64,000 nucleotides of DNA from positions 2,108,001-2,172,000 of the forward strand of contig NC_063071.1 in assembly GCF_022605165.1 (NCBI RefSeq). Reading direction: 5' to 3'. Positions 1 through 11,788 of the stretch are shown here, piece by piece (position 1 is the first letter of the stretch; each line of letters begins with the position of its first letter). The notes beneath the pieces were generated by a model, which was not told the DNA's origin, did not search any database, and saw nothing but the letters and a program-made list of their open reading frames with translations. A program made the position numbers and the translations under genes. This stretch comes from Purpureocillium takamizusanense. Its lineage: Eukaryota; Ascomycota; Sordariomycetes; Hypocreales; Ophiocordycipitaceae.

Positions 1-2884
1 CCAAGTCGTACTTGCCCCCGCCGAACCTCTCCCTGCCCAGCTCCGTGTCGAGGATCGCGCCCACCATCCAGTCCCACAGCGCGTCCCCCTCCATCCCCGG
101 AGGCGGAGGCGAAATCTCCACGACGCCGCGCATCTTGCCGTTGATCTGCACCGCGCACTCCTGCTGCCTAGCCCGCAGCATCGCCGTCTCCAGCGTGCCG
201 TCCTGGACGGGGAACGACGCAGTCTTGAACATGGAGCCCGCGGACGTGGGGTGCAGCATGCTCCAGCACTCCTCCGCGAACGCGGGCGTGGCTGGCGCGG
301 CAAGCCGGACCAGAACGCTGGCGGCCTCGCGCCTTATGACGGCCCCGGCGGCGCTGCTGCTGCTTAGCGCGTTCGTGAGGCTCATGAGGTCCGAGATGAT
401 CGTGTTCAGGGAGTATATGTCGTCGTAGGAGCGTCGCACAGACTCAATGGTCTGCTGCACCTGCCGCCACAACGTCGTCTCGGCGTCCCATTGCCTCAGT
501 GCCTTGGAATCCATGGAGTCGATGCTTGCAAACTTGGCCTCCAGATAGTTCTTTGCCGAGACAGACTTCTTGGAAAGTCTGGCGACCGCGGCAACTTGGT
601 CGTGTAGTCGCTGTAGCCAACGAGTTACCCCGGTAATCTTGGACTCATCCCAGTTTAGCACGTCTCCCACAGGCGCCTGGAAGAGCATATGAGCTCGCGT
701 GGCATCGGCACCATATCGCGAGATGAAATCGGTCGGGTCCACGCCATTATGTTTGGACTTGGACATCTTTTCGTATGCAACCGTGGCCGACGCCCCGGTG
801 GCAGCAACTTTGGGGGCCGAGGCGTCGGAGAGATCGACCTCATCGGGCTTTAAGAATTTGCCGTTCTCCGGGCTAATGTACGTTTTCCCATGCACCATGC
901 CCTGTGTGATGAGTCGCTTGAAGGGCTCGGCCGACCAGCTCGCGTCATCTGCGTACTGTGGCAGCAGTGGCGTCGAGGCAAGGAACTTGTAGATGAAGCG
1001 AGCGTACAGGAGGTGGAGAATCGCGTGCTCGATGCCGCCAATGTAGATGTCGACCGGGAGATGTTTTCCGGCGTCTGGTGAGAACAGTTGTTCGGCGTTG
1101 TGAGGGTCAGCGAACCGGGCATAGTACCAGCTCGAATCGACAAATGTGTCCATGGTATCGGTGTCCCTGCGAGCAGAACCCTTGCAGCTGGGGCACGTCG
1201 TGTTGACAAAATCGGGCGACGACTCCAAAGCATTGCCCGTCTTCCCGTCGGCCCAATGCTCGCCCACCTCAGGTAGCTTGACGGGCAGCTCCTCGTCCGG
1301 CACCGGCACGGCGCCGCAAGAGTCGCAGTGGATAATGGGAATGGGCGCGCCCCAATACCTCTGGCGGCTGATGAGCCAGTCCCTGAGGCGCCACTTCTCG
1401 ACACGCTTGGCTAGTTCCGAGCCTTCGAGAATGCCGATAATCATCTCTCCAGCCTGTGCAGACGGCTTGCCCTTGAACAGGCCACTATGCTGGGTCATGA
1501 AGCCGTGCTCTATAAAGGGTCCCTTGTCCATAGCCGTTGTCGACTCGTCCTCGGACGCGGCCAGAACGAAGCGGACGGGTTCTTCGGCGTGGTGTGTTTT
1601 CCAGAATGAATGGTCCCGCACGTCGTGTCCGGGTACGCCCATGACAGCGCCTTCACCGTAGTCACCCAAGACATACGGCGCAACGTATATGGGAATCGAG
1701 GCTTTGGTCGCATCCGGGGTCTCGTCGTGGTAGGCGAGGGGATTGATGGCCCGGAGTTGGGGCAGCATGTAACCGACTTTGGAGTCCGAAGGCAGCCCCG
1801 GAAGGGTATCGAGGAACGCTTGGAGCTCAGGGTCGGTTGTCGCCAGCTGCTGGACGACCGGGTGCGAAGCGGAGAGGGCAATGTACTGGACTCCGAAGAG
1901 AGTGTCTGGTCGCGTGGTGAACACCTCGATTGCGGCGCCCACGTCTGTGCCAAAGGTCATGATGGGGAACTTGATGGCGGCGCCGGCAGACTTGCCGAGC
2001 CAATTCTTTTGCTGCGAGAGGACGCGCTCGGGCCATGCATTGTCCTTGGCCAGCTGCTCGAGGTCATTGAGGAGGGCTTCGCGAAACTCGGAGATACGGA
2101 AGAACCACTGCTTGAGCTTCTTCTTCTCGACCTTGGCGCCGGACCGCCACGAGTAGCCGTTGGCATCGACCTGCTCGTTTGCAAGAACCGTCTTGTCGAC
2201 CGGATCGTAGTTGACTTCGGCTTCCTCCTGATAGGCAAGCCCGCGCTCGTGCAACATCAGAAACAGCTTTTGGGTGTGCTTGTAGAAGCTCGGATCGCAG
2301 GTCGTGAGCTCCTAGTAAATGATCAGCAAGCATTTCGGAAGTCTCATGTAGGGGAGGGCAAATCTCACGCGATCCCAGTTCCAGCTTCCATTCATCAGGG
2401 CCATCTGCGCCTTCATCTTGGCAACGTTGGTCGTGGTCCATTCGTCTGGGGGTATGCCGCGCTCGAGGGCAGCGTTCTCAGCAGGCAGGCCGAATGCATC
2501 CCAACCCATGGGTAAGAGCACATTCTCTCCCTTCAGCCTGTGGTATCGGGCGACCACATCGGCAATGGTGTAGACTCGCAGGTGACCGAGGTGCAGGGTG
2601 CCGGACGGGTACGGGAACATGGGGAGGACAAACTTGTCCTTTGCTCCGTCGGCCTTGCTGCCTCGAGGCGCATCATCGGAGGTTTGCCATGCCTGCCGCC
2701 ACTTGCCGTCCAAAGCCCTGAGGTTGACGGCGTACCATCGCCGGGCAAGTGAGGCCGATGTCGGTTGGGTCCGTTGGAAGCTCCTCGGGGCATGGCGAGA
2801 GAGGGTTGCGGGTCGTTGCGCAGCGCAGAGGGACAAGCCAGCTGTCCCTCTACAGCTCACCTGCCTCGCATATAGCAGCTGCAT
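1..2884 (-). CDS. Leucyl-tRNA synthetase, mitochondrial (partial, C-terminus off window)
   Basis: Class I aminoacyl-tRNA synthetase that charges tRNA-Leu, most likely in mitochondria (NAM2-type). Two exons: 2369-2884 and 1-2311. The 57-nt intron (2312-2368) has a GTGAGA donor and TAG acceptor and joins ..SWNWDR to ELTTCDPSF. The HIGH-like motif HLGH lies at residues 98-101, in the context [10 protein letters not shown]. The KMSKS motif is at about residues 687-691 (bases near 755-770), followed by the anticodon-binding region. About the first 50 residues are rich in Arg, Ser and Ala and lack acids, as in a mitochondrial presequence. About 942 residues are visible and the stop lies left of base 1. 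It diverges from the MTHFR gene; about 945 nt separate the two starts. Confidence in the family is high; the mitochondrial location is inferred from the presequence and family. Confidence 0.95.
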
Positions 2885-3829
2885 CGTATCGTCGTGACCA
2901 TGTCAAGGAGCACCGGTGGCGAGTGTCGCGTGTCGAAGCTCGGATGGCAGTGGAAGAGTTGAGCGCTGACGAGACGCAACATGCGAGCGCCAAAAAATGG
3001 AAGCTCGGGCCGCTGCAGCCAGTCATGGGACGGAATTGCAGAAGACTGGAGGGACCCTGCAGGGAGCTAGCTGGTTGACCACTGGTAGCAGCCGCAGGGC
3101 CGATGCGGCGTCACCTGGACACCAGCACTGGAACCCGCCGTTCTGGCGGCGTTTTGGTGGCGGCCTCCAAACTTTCAGAGGCCATGGCCCCCAGTCGTGC
3201 TGTGAGTTTAGCTGGGCCCAGCGCTTCCTGGCCCCACTGCGACCCTGGACTGGGCTACCTAGGTACCGACAACGGACCAGAGGCCGGGCTCTGGATGACC
3301 CCGCCATCCATCCGCACGGGGCACCTCAGGCTCTCCAGCCCAGCGCTGCCCCTCGTTTTGAAAGGCAAGGCAAGTGGGGGATCCAGTTGCTCTTACCTGA
3401 TGGGTGTGTGGCTTACCTTCGGCTTTGGAAGGTGGTCAAAGATTTCGTGCTCCCGAGTCCCGATATCGAACCCCCTCTCCCCAGACTCCCTCTTGTCGCC
3501 TTATGGTTGTACATGCCTCTCGAAACGAACGCCGCATTCGATAACGAGCACAACAGACAACGTGCATCCTCTGCTGTACGGAGGCACAGCAGCGTTACAT
3601 CGCAGTCTACCATCTGCAAGTTGTGCCTGCCTGTTGGACTCCCGAGTCCAGACGCCGGAGCTGGCCACTCCCCCCGCTACGGTCCGTCGCCACCAGCACT
3701 GCGTACATACCACGCCAACACAACGACGGCGAATTGCCGTATGCTCGTCCTCAAGGCATCCCAAGTGTAGTTATACCGAGTCGACGCTCACTGCACGCGC
3801 CGCGGCCGCTCCGCCTCGACATCGCCGCC
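2885..3829. promoter_or_regulatory. Shared divergent promoter region (LeuRS / MTHFR)
   Basis: A 945-nt stretch between two divergent starts. It must carry both promoters and 5' leaders. I found no clear TATA box and no convincing reading frame; the ORFs here are short and unrecognisable. The last 250 nt before the MTHFR start are rich in pyrimidines and short ACAC/CAAC runs, as in many fungal leaders. Confidence 0.5.
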
Positions 3830-5842
3830 ATGGACAAGATTACAGACAAGATCGCGGCCTTGCCGCCAGATGCCGAGTACTTCTCGCTCGAATTCTTCCC
3901 GCCCAAGACGGCAATGGGTTTCTCCAACCTGCGACACAGATTGCAGAGAATGGAACAGGCCCTGCGGCCGCTCTTTGTCAACGTCACCTGGGGAGCCGGC
4001 GGTTCCACGGCCACAAAGTCGCTCGAGCTGGCCGAGCTGTGTCAGCGCGAGCTCGGTCTCACAACATGCCTGCATCTTACATGCACCAACATGAGCCGCC
4101 GCCTCATCGACAAGGCCCTTGAAGACGCCAAGGTCCTCGGCATTCGCAACATCCTTGCCCTCAGGGGCGACCCGCCGCGCAACGAAGAGTACCGCACCGC
4201 CGACGACACCGACGACGGCGCCGCCGAGGATTTTACCTGGGCCGTTGACCTGGTGCGCTACATCCGCAGCAAGCATGGCGACTACTTTTGCATCGGAGTC
4301 GCAGCGTACCCCGAGGGTCATGCCGACGAGAGCCACCCCATGGGCCAGAGCCTCGAGCACGACCTGCCGAGCTTGGTAGACAAGGTCCAAGCTGGAGCCG
4401 ACTTTATCATGACGCAACTCTTCTTCGACATTGTCGCCTACGACAATTTCGAAAAGACCCTAAGAGAGCACCCCAGCGGCGCCTTCAAGGACATCATCAT
4501 AATGCCCGGTCTCATGCCCATTCAGAGCTACCAAATGATCAAGCGAACGACCAAGCTCAGCCACGCCAAGATGCCCGAAGCCATCATGTCCCGGCTGAAC
4601 GCAGTCAAGGGTGACGACGAAAAGGTGAAGCTCGTCGGCGTGGACGTCATCAGCGAACTCATTGACCAGATTCGTGTCATCAAGAGCCGGAGTGCCGGTC
4701 GCAAAGGCTTCCACTTTTACACCCTCAACCTCGAAAAGGCCGTGGCTTTTATTGTCGAGCGGACCGGCCTCATTCCCGACACATCTGATAATGAAGAGGC
4801 CGTCGTCGAAGAGACGAGCGCGGTCCCCACGCTACAGGTCAACGGCAACGTTCGCCTGCGCACAAGAAGTCACTCGCGGACTTCGAGGAGGCAGTCTTCG
4901 GTTGGATCAGACCCCCACAACAGAGTCATTGTCGGTAGCCAGCGCCCATCCCACCCTGAATGGGAAGCCAGCGGCCAAGAAGCCGGCGTCCCCGCCGAGG
5001 CCATCAACTCGCGTGCCAACACTTTGGCCATCTCGGAGGGCGAAGGCGTTCTGGGACGGGAGGCCACTTGGGATGACTTTCCCAACGGTCGCTTCGGTGA
5101 CTCCAGATCCCCGGCATACGGTGAGATTGATGGCTATGGTGTCAGCCTCCACATGTCTGTCGCGTCAGCCGTGAGGCTATGGGGTCATCCCAAGACTCGT
5201 CAGGACATCAGCGATATCTTTGTGCGGCACATGAAAGGTCAGCTCGAGGCCATTCCCTGGAGCGAGGAAGAGCTCATGCCCGAATCGTCTGCGATTCAGC
5301 CTCGGCTCGTCGAACTGAACAGCAAGGGCTGGTGGACCATCGCCTCGCAGCCGGCCGTGAACGGCGCGCCCTCGAATGAGCCAACGTTTGGATGGGGCCC
5401 TCCCAACGGCTTCGTCTTCCAAAAGGCCTTTGTGGAGCTCTTCATCCCCTCATCGGACTGGAAAGCCCTGGCCGAGCGGCTGTGTGCGCCCGAGGTCCGT
5501 GGCGTCGTTTGCTTCTACTCGGCAAATGCCAAGGGCGAGTTCGCCTCGTCGGACGTGAGCGGCGCGGCCAACTCGTCTGCCGGCGAGGCCAGCACCAACG
5601 CGGTGACGTGGGGCGTGTTTCCGGGCAAGGAGATTGTGACGCCGACCATTATCGAGGAGGTGAGCTTCAAGGCGTGGAGCGAGGAGGCGTTTGGTATCTG
5701 GGGCGAGTGGGCCAAGGTCTACGGCCGGGGTTCGGAGAGCGAGAAGCTGCTTAACGGTATTAAGGAGGATTATTGGCTGGTCAACATCATTCACCACGAC
5801 TTTGTGGACAAGGAGGCGCTGTGGACGCTGCTCATGGGTTAG
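3830..5842 (+). CDS. Methylenetetrahydrofolate reductase, MET12-type
   Basis: Reduces 5,10-methylene-THF to 5-methyl-THF, the methyl donor for methionine synthesis, in the cytosol. Single exon of 670 codons. The chosen ATG sits in a strong context (GCCGCCATGG). An in-frame ATG 69 codons upstream (3623) was not used because that stretch is not protein-like and would displace the family N-terminus. The N-terminal TIM-barrel catalytic domain covers about residues 1-310, with FSLEFFPPKT near the start, then VNVTWGAGG, CLHLTCTN, ILALRGDPPR and FHFYTLNLEKA. A low-complexity linker (about 330-400) leads into the conserved C-terminal half (WDDFPNGRFGDSRSPAYGE, GWGPPNGFVFQKAFVE, AVTWGVFPGKEI). The wording resembles yeast Met12 more than Met13, so a second MTHFR paralogue probably exists elsewhere. 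That last point is inference. Confidence 0.95.
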   Translation: MDKITDKIAALPPDAEYFSLEFFPPKTAMGFSNLRHRLQRMEQALRPLFVNVTWGAGGSTATKSLELAELCQRELGLTTCLHLTCTNMSRRLIDKALEDAKVLGIRNILALRGDPPRNEEYRTADDTDDGAAEDFTWAVDLVRYIRSKHGDYFCIGVAAYPEGHADESHPMGQSLEHDLPSLVDKVQAGADFIMTQLFFDIVAYDNFEKTLREHPSGAFKDIIIMPGLMPIQSYQMIKRTTKLSHAKMPEAIMSRLNAVKGDDEKVKLVGVDVISELIDQIRVIKSRSAGRKGFHFYTLNLEKAVAFIVERTGLIPDTSDNEEAVVEETSAVPTLQVNGNVRLRTRSHSRTSRRQSSVGSDPHNRVIVGSQRPSHPEWEASGQEAGVPAEAINSRANTLAISEGEGVLGREATWDDFPNGRFGDSRSPAYGEIDGYGVSLHMSVASAVRLWGHPKTRQDISDIFVRHMKGQLEAIPWSEEELMPESSAIQPRLVELNSKGWWTIASQPAVNGAPSNEPTFGWGPPNGFVFQKAFVELFIPSSDWKALAERLCAPEVRGVVCFYSANAKGEFASSDVSGAANSSAGEASTNAVTWGVFPGKEIVTPTIIEEVSFKAWSEEAFGIWGEWAKVYGRGSESEKLLNGIKEDYWLVNIIHHDFVDKEALWTLLMG

Positions 5843-7343
5843 CTGAGTAAGACGAGAGAGGGGGCCTGAACGTACATGGCGAGGGAGTTGGGGAGAGATT
5901 GGCGTTGGAAAAGATATCATGGCCGGGTAGTTATTCAACAGATGCTGTAGAGCAACGACAACAACAACAATACCTCTTGTATCTTCCCAATTGACCGCGT
6001 CGGACAAAGCTTGATGGTGTTTGTACTCGTTCGACCTCCTGCGATTCTCTGGCACGAACGCCTGCACGTCGTTTACCGCAGTCAATTATGGCACATGATG
6101 GTTCCTGACGTAGCTCAGAGCACGTGTGTTGAGATTCTGCTATCTACTAGTACCCGACCGTCGTGACGAACGCCCAAACCGCAGTTCCAGACGCCTAACA
6201 GCCTCCGCCCCAGATCCTGCCCATGAACCTTTGCCATTCCGTCACCACGGTCATCAGGAGTGGAGCAGGAGGAGACGAGGAAACGCAGTTCTTGTCCATC
6301 CCCGTGTCCACCCCGAGGCCTTCTCGTCCGACGTCCTTCCACCATTTTCCCCTTTAATGCATCCTTCACCCCTCGGTTTCTTCTTTTACCCCTCGGTTCC
6401 TCCTTGGTGTCAGTCACCATCCTTCCTCCACCCGTTGCGAGGCAGGCAGGGCAGGCCCGTCCGCTCAAACTGCGAGGGGATAGTGCGCGTGCGTGCGTGC
6501 TGGGGAAGTGCGGTGTGTGGTGTGTGTATTCGTGTGTAGAGCAAATTACTTTTCGTGTCGTTGCCGGGTCCGTGTGCGCGGGATAGGTGGGTGCGCTTCG
6601 TCGATGAGTGTTTTGACGACGATGGAGGGCAACAAGTCCCTTCTGCCTTCTCCCCCAACTTTCCCCATCTTTCACTCTCTCGATGGTCTTCCTCGGCGCC
6701 GAGAAGAATGGAAAGAGGAGAGACAACAAACTAAAAGAGAATTACTAGACGGAAAGGAAAAGACAACGTCTTCTTTGCGCGCGTGGTGGTTGCGGCGGCG
6801 TCGTCGTCGTCATCGTCGTCAAGAGAACGAGAACACAGCCAACCCTTGCTATACCGGCGGGTGACCGACGACGTCCGGTCCCGGGCATCGCATCCCTTCC
6901 GAGTCGAGAGACTGCGGGGGGCGGCGTACCCTCCGGGGGCCCAAGACACACAACGAGGCGAGGGAAAACGTCATCTTGCCAACGTCCGCTCATCGATCCA
7001 CCAACGCCCATACGTGCGCACTGGAAGAGACAACAACAGACCACATCTAGCGGTCCCTCTTGCTCTGTCCTTACCCCCTTTCCTGCGGTTGGTTGAGCTT
7101 GCTGTGGAAAACAAAAACAGAAAAAACGAAAAAAACCGTGCCGCGAAGACAAGCTGAGAGAGAGTCGCCCGGAGCATGCTGTTGACAAAAGGAAATCAAA
7201 GCTGGCAAACGCAATATGAGCCGCTATATGTATATTGCTGGGCGGCAAAGAAAAGGGAGGCGGCGGGGAGGCAAGTATCAGTCCCAAGTCGTGACCGTGA
7301 GACCGAGGCCGGCGTCCTCACGGCCGAATGGCGGCCAGAGTAA
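5843..7343. other. Convergent intergenic region, no gene seen
   Basis: 1.5 kb between the ends of MTHFR (plus) and the next minus-strand gene. It holds the 3' untranslated regions of both. There are GTGCGTGC-type runs near 6487-6535, CGTCGT runs near 6797-6818 and a purine-rich A/G stretch near 6700-6770. The reading frames on both strands are low-complexity and match nothing I recognise. Confidence 0.5.
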
Positions 7344-8751
7344 TCAGTACTCGCCATCGTCAAAGTCGTCGTTGATGAATGCCATGCCACGATGGGTGAA
7401 GCTGCCGCCCGGTCGGGCCATCGAAGTCATGCACACGTCCGAGCCGTTGCGAGCAAATGCGGCCGGCAGAGCTGCACCACCGCCGCGGGTGCCCATAGAT
7501 GTGGCAGGGGTGCTGAAGTTGTTGATGATGACGTTGTGACCGCTGCCGTGGGGCCCGAAGAGCGACTGGCGCTCCGTGGACGGAGACACGACGGCAGCAG
7601 GGGCATGAGCAAACTGCTGCTGGTGGATGTGGTGCTGATAAGTGCGCTCAATCGGGGTGGGCGACTCGCTGTCCTGGAGCTGCGCCGCGACGCTCGCGAT
7701 CGTAACGTTGGCCTTTTGCGCAGCTCGGCGGGGCGTCACGTTCTTCTGGCCCGTGGCGCCGCCGGCGATGGTCATGGAGGTGGTGGTGCCTGTGGCGCCG
7801 GTCGTCTTGGTGCGCTTCGAGGGCGTCTGGTCGCGCTCGCTGTAGTTGCTGTCCTCGGCGCCGGTGGTGCCGTCGTCATCGTCGTCGCTCGACTCCTTCT
7901 TGAGGTTGACGGCGAGGGGGCGCTTGCGCGCAGTGCCGGTGCCGGTGCGGCGCGACGAGGTCGGCGTGGTGACGGCAGAGGACTTGGACGGGGTCGTCGC
8001 GGCAGAGGGCGTCGCGCCGCCGCTGGCGCTCAGGTTGAGGCAGTTGGCGGCGTCACCGTTCTCTGCGACGGTCCGGCGGAGCGTCTCGGCGTCCTTCTTG
8101 ATGCCGCGGAACTGGAACTGCATGCCGTCGGCAGTCGACTGGCCAAAGTACTTGGCGATGTCTGCAGAAATTGGGGCAAGCCTCAGTCAGCACGGTCGGT
8201 CCCCCTTGCCAACAAGTGTGTCTCGTGGTGGCGGATGTGGTTTCTTCTATTCAACGCAACGCAGCGCGAGGAATAAAAAGGGTTCTGTGCAGATAGCTTG
8301 GCGCGTACTGGTCTTGTCCACCCGTTCTTTGGCATCGGGCAGGTCGTCGGGCAGGCCCAGGTGCTTCATATCCAAGCCCTGCTTGCGGGCCTCGCGGACT
8401 ATGACTGCCTGGGCGCGAAAGCGGCGGAAGCGGTGGTTGAGGGCAAAATCCGTCATGTCCGAACCGTAACACGCGGCGATCTCTGGGGACGAAGGGTTAG
8501 CCTTCGTCCCCGATGCGATCGTCCAAGGTTTGGGGGGCTAGGGACGGCGAAAAACGAGCTGGGCTCGGGAGGGGAAGAGAGATGGGAGACGGCGGAGGAG
8601 GGGGATTGGGAGGCGGCCGGGAGGCCAGGCTCGAGGTCGACTTACCCTTGTAGTTCCACTTAACCTCCGGGTGAGCGGCCACGATGGCGCGGACCATGCG
8701 AGCCTGAGCCTCGTAGGTCTTGTAGTTGGCTTTGGAACTTGCGGGCGCCAT
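7344..8751 (-). CDS. Conserved fungal protein of unknown function, probably nuclear
   Basis: Three exons: 8646-8751, 8309-8482 and 7344-8161. The introns are 163 nt (8483-8645) and 147 nt (8162-8308). The joined protein is 365 residues. Exon junctions restore a continuous conserved block: ..VKWNYK|EIAACYGSD and ..DKT|NIAKYFGQSTADG, running to about residue 115 and containing MQFQFRGIKKDAE. I recognise this block as a common ascomycete family without an assigned function. The rest is disordered, rich in Thr, Ser, Ala and Gly, with basic patches (ARKRPLAVNLKKE, SKRTKTT) next to an acidic Asp run; these look like nuclear localisation signals. The second donor (GTACGC) is less standard but gives the correct phase. 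No catalytic motif is visible. Family call firm, function unknown. Confidence 0.8.
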
Positions 8752-9126
8752 CTCGTCGTATGCTGTCTGCAAGGGCTGAGCGGTCAGTCGAGACGAACTT
8801 GCGCAGTTGTGTCGACGAGACCAAAGGACGGATCATTGTGAAGAGTCGGGATAGCCTCATGCCCGTACACACCTTCAAAGCTGGAATCAAGCTTGCTTTT
8901 TGCAAGTAATGGGGGGAGTTTGAGATGTCAAGCGTCAAGTCTTGGCCGATGGCTTTCTGAGTTGACGTTGGCTGAGGGGGCACGAAGAACGAAGGCGATG
9001 TGATGGCGGTGGTAGTGCCGGTGGTGATGGTGAGGGGAGAAAGTGGAAGGTGTCGGGTTGAAGGGCGAAGGTGAAAGGTTGAAGGAACAGGAATCGGAGA
9101 AGAGGAGGTTGCAAACGGCAGCGGGC

Positions 9127-9134
9127 TTTATATA
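9127..9134 (-). promoter_or_regulatory. TATA-like box (TATATAAA)
   Basis: TATATAAA on the minus strand, about 380 nt upstream of the start at 8751. If used, the 5' leader would be roughly 350 nt and might contain an intron. Position and sequence only; no other support. Confidence 0.4.
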
Positions 9135-9784
9135 GCTCTGAACAGCTGCGAGTGGGTGAGTTGCGGGCAGAGAGGTTGAACAGCTGCCGGGCAGGTGAAC
9201 GACCCAGACGGGTTGCCGGGCAGGTGACGGCCTTGCAGGATTTTCCTGAGAGCAACGGGCGCCAAAGGCTGAAGATGGAAGAGACTTGTGACGTGCAACT
9301 GGCTCAAGAATGCCGTAGCAGGAACGCAGCAGTGGCAGCCGTCGTCAGCCAGCGAGGGCGGCTTGATCGAGGTACGAAGTAGTGAATGGAGAGTTGGTGA
9401 GGCGGCAACGACGGCAGCGCGTAACCAGAAGGCTAAACGCAGGCACGAGTCGAAACGACCTCAGTCCTACAGGGCAAGACAACTTGTTCCACAACTCAAT
9501 ATCCTCTGCTCACCTACGGCGTAGGTAGGTATGCAGGCCCTTTTCATATACCAACGGTCAGCGGTTCGATATCGAAACGTTCAAGTCACCAGAGCGTTGC
9601 AAAAATAATAACCCACGGCCCGTATCCGCAGGGTCAAGGCACAAGACCTGTGACAGCAAAAACGTACCTCGGCAACACCAAATTCGTCGACCGAGTTTGG
9701 CGAGTCTCAGTCAAACGTTTCGGAAGGGCGGCTGTATGCCCGTGTGGCAGCGGCGGCGGCGGCGGCGGTCGTGATATGCACACT

Positions 9785-9810
9785 CACACGCACGCACGCA
9801 CGCACGCGCA
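9785..9810. repeat. ACGC/CACG microsatellite
   Basis: Tandem 4-nt repeat of the CACG/ACGC type in the intergenic region, directly read from the sequence. Confidence 0.8.
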
Positions 9811-10776
9811 GCCGTCGACACCTTCTGCCCACAGCTGCCCGAAACCTCAGGAACGAGCCAAGCACAGAAAAGAGGTTTTTTTTCCCTTTAGCTGGACGTG
9901 GGCAAAAAAGACTGCGTTCGTCTCGTCGTTGGGAGGCAGAAGAGGACGGACGTTGCCCTCGGTTGCTGGGCCGACAGTGGGGGGAGGACGGAAGGAGAGG
10001 GTGGACCAGCGAAGAGGGCCGAAAAATCGAGAGGTGCTGTCCGTATACGTATGTATGACAGCTGCGATGCGAGGCTCGTTTGAGATAGTGCGGCCTACCA
10101 AGGTCGGGTGTATACCGGTGGGCAGCTTCAACGGTCGCTGACGCTACAACGATGTGTGCATAGCAGTCGAGAAAGTCGGTTGGAAAGGCGGTGGCTGGGC
10201 GTCCCATTAGGATATCCTCCTCAGATCCCTGGCGGCATCTGGTGCCAGTGAGATGGCCTGCGACCTTTACTTTGCTTTGCCCCGCCGCTCCGCAACGTCA
10301 TGTGTGCCGCTGTGCATGACAAGACGTGCGAAAAATAATACCTTTGCAATCATTTTACATCATGTTATTTGATTAAGATATTAAACCGTCGCCTTGGTCC
10401 CCAATGCGCTCTGCACAGCGAGGCTGACTGCGATAGTAGAGGGTACCGCACTATCAAGACTTAACGCCCGTCGCAGGGCCAGCGAGCCTCTGCACCCCCT
10501 GAATGAACCCCCCTGGCTGGCTGTGCCCCCAGTGCTCCAAGCGTCCGACATCATCATCACCACATAAAAACCTTGTGTGCGTGGCCCATTGCCTAATGGC
10601 CCGCGGGCGTCGCTGCCGCTGAATGCATGCCCTGTCTAATCCAACTCCAGCAGCCGTAAATGAGCAAGCCCAGAATCACCGTCCCACCTCGTCCCACACA
10701 GGACGACGTACGACACTCTGGCATCCCCCGCCCCGAGGCCCTTGAGCCAGCTCAGCGTCGTCCGCATCGCGGCGCT

Positions 10777-11788
10777 CTAGTCCACCTCGGAGTCGCTGAA
10801 CAGACCTGGCCGCCGCGACGGCGACAGGCTCCGGCTGTGCGGCCGGTTGTGGCCCGGCTTGTATGCGCTCGACCACTGGCCCTCCTCCATTGGGTGCTCC
10901 TTGATCGTCTCCTCCTCGCCCTCGCCGTACATCAAGTACTGTACGCCCAGCAGGCAGTCGCACGCCGCCTGGAACAGTCCGCACACCTTGAAGGCCACCG
11001 GAATTTCCGTCGTCGCCGTAAAGAACCAAAACACCTTCATGGCGTCGCCGCCAATCCACGCCACGAGCAGCGACAGCCGGAAGCCCTTGCACGACTTGGA
11101 CTGCAAGTTGGCGAGCAGCTGTGGGATCGGCAGGGTGGCCTCGACCGAGAGGCCGATGTATCCGATCAACATCGAATACGTCGAGTACAGCGGAGGCAGG
11201 GGGGCTAGGATCAGTTCGCATACAACAAGCCCGGCGAGGAGGTAGACAAGGAACTGCCAGTATCTTTCTGCCATGTCAGTTCATGCTGTGAGCAGCTAAG
11301 ATGCATCGTCACTCACGGCTTGTGCGACCGCCACTGCCAGAAGCTGTATGGCCGCTGTGCGCTGAGGAAGCCATCATGCTGCACGCTCGAGAATGGCAGG
11401 CTGCCCTCGCCGCCCTTGGATGACGGTGCGGGCCGGTGGTCGAGTGCTATCTTGAGGAGGACGAGCTGCATTGCTACCATGATGAGTGACTGCACTAGCA
11501 AGCTCGTATCGAACCGGGCGCCGGGCCAGTAAAAGATTCTGGGATGAATACGAGCGTCAGCAAGGCCAGTCGCCACACGGGAAGTTCGCCATCGCGAGCC
11601 AAGACAGGGCACACGCGCGCATACCTGAAGAAGGAGGCGACGAGCATGATGAGGGGGATGTCGAGGGAGAAGCCAGCGCTGGACTTGGTGCGGTGCATCG
11701 AGAGCGCCTGGTCGCCGTACGAGAGGATGGGCGACATGATGATGAACAACGGGGCAATGTAGCCCGTACAATTGGTGAGCCAGCTCAT
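10777..11788 (-). CDS. PQ-loop repeat membrane protein (SLC66A2/Any1-like)
   Basis: Three exons: 11625-11788, 11317-11538 and 10777-11263. The introns are 86 nt (11539-11624) and 53 nt (11264-11316). The protein is 290 residues. The junctions restore ..ASFFR|IFYWPGARFD and ..QWRSHKP|YWQFL. Several hydrophobic spans of about 20 residues are present. The second PQ-loop carries a true Pro-Gln (TLPIPQLLANLQSKSCKGF), while the first has Asp-Gln (SYGDQALSMHRTKSSAGF), as I recall for this subfamily. The C-terminal about 35 residues are polar (SRSLSPSRRPG) and probably cytosolic. Related proteins sit in Golgi/endosomal membranes and oppose phospholipid flippase activity (yeast Any1); transfer of that role is inference. 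The third exon uses an AAAG acceptor just after an alternative CAG; only AAAG keeps the frame. Confidence 0.85.

Larger units (their letters stand above)
8752..10776. other. Intergenic region, promoter of the 7344-8751 gene and 3' flank of the PQ-loop gene
   Basis: About 2 kb without a recognisable gene. It contains the 5' leader and promoter of the minus-strand gene at 7344-8751, a GGC run near 9750-9768, an ACGC tandem run near 9785-9810 and an AT-rich patch near 10330-10385. Open frames on both strands here are Arg/Ser-rich and low-complexity. Confidence 0.5.

Noticed and set aside
3623..3829. Upstream in-frame ATG extending the MTHFR by 69 residues
   Set aside because: The extension is Arg/Pro/His-rich and unlike the family, while the ATG at 3830 has a far better context and the expected N-terminus.
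9555..9590. GGTTCGATATCGAAAC as a tRNA B-box
   Set aside because: No A-box, acceptor stem or anticodon arm at the right distances; it is just a short palindrome.
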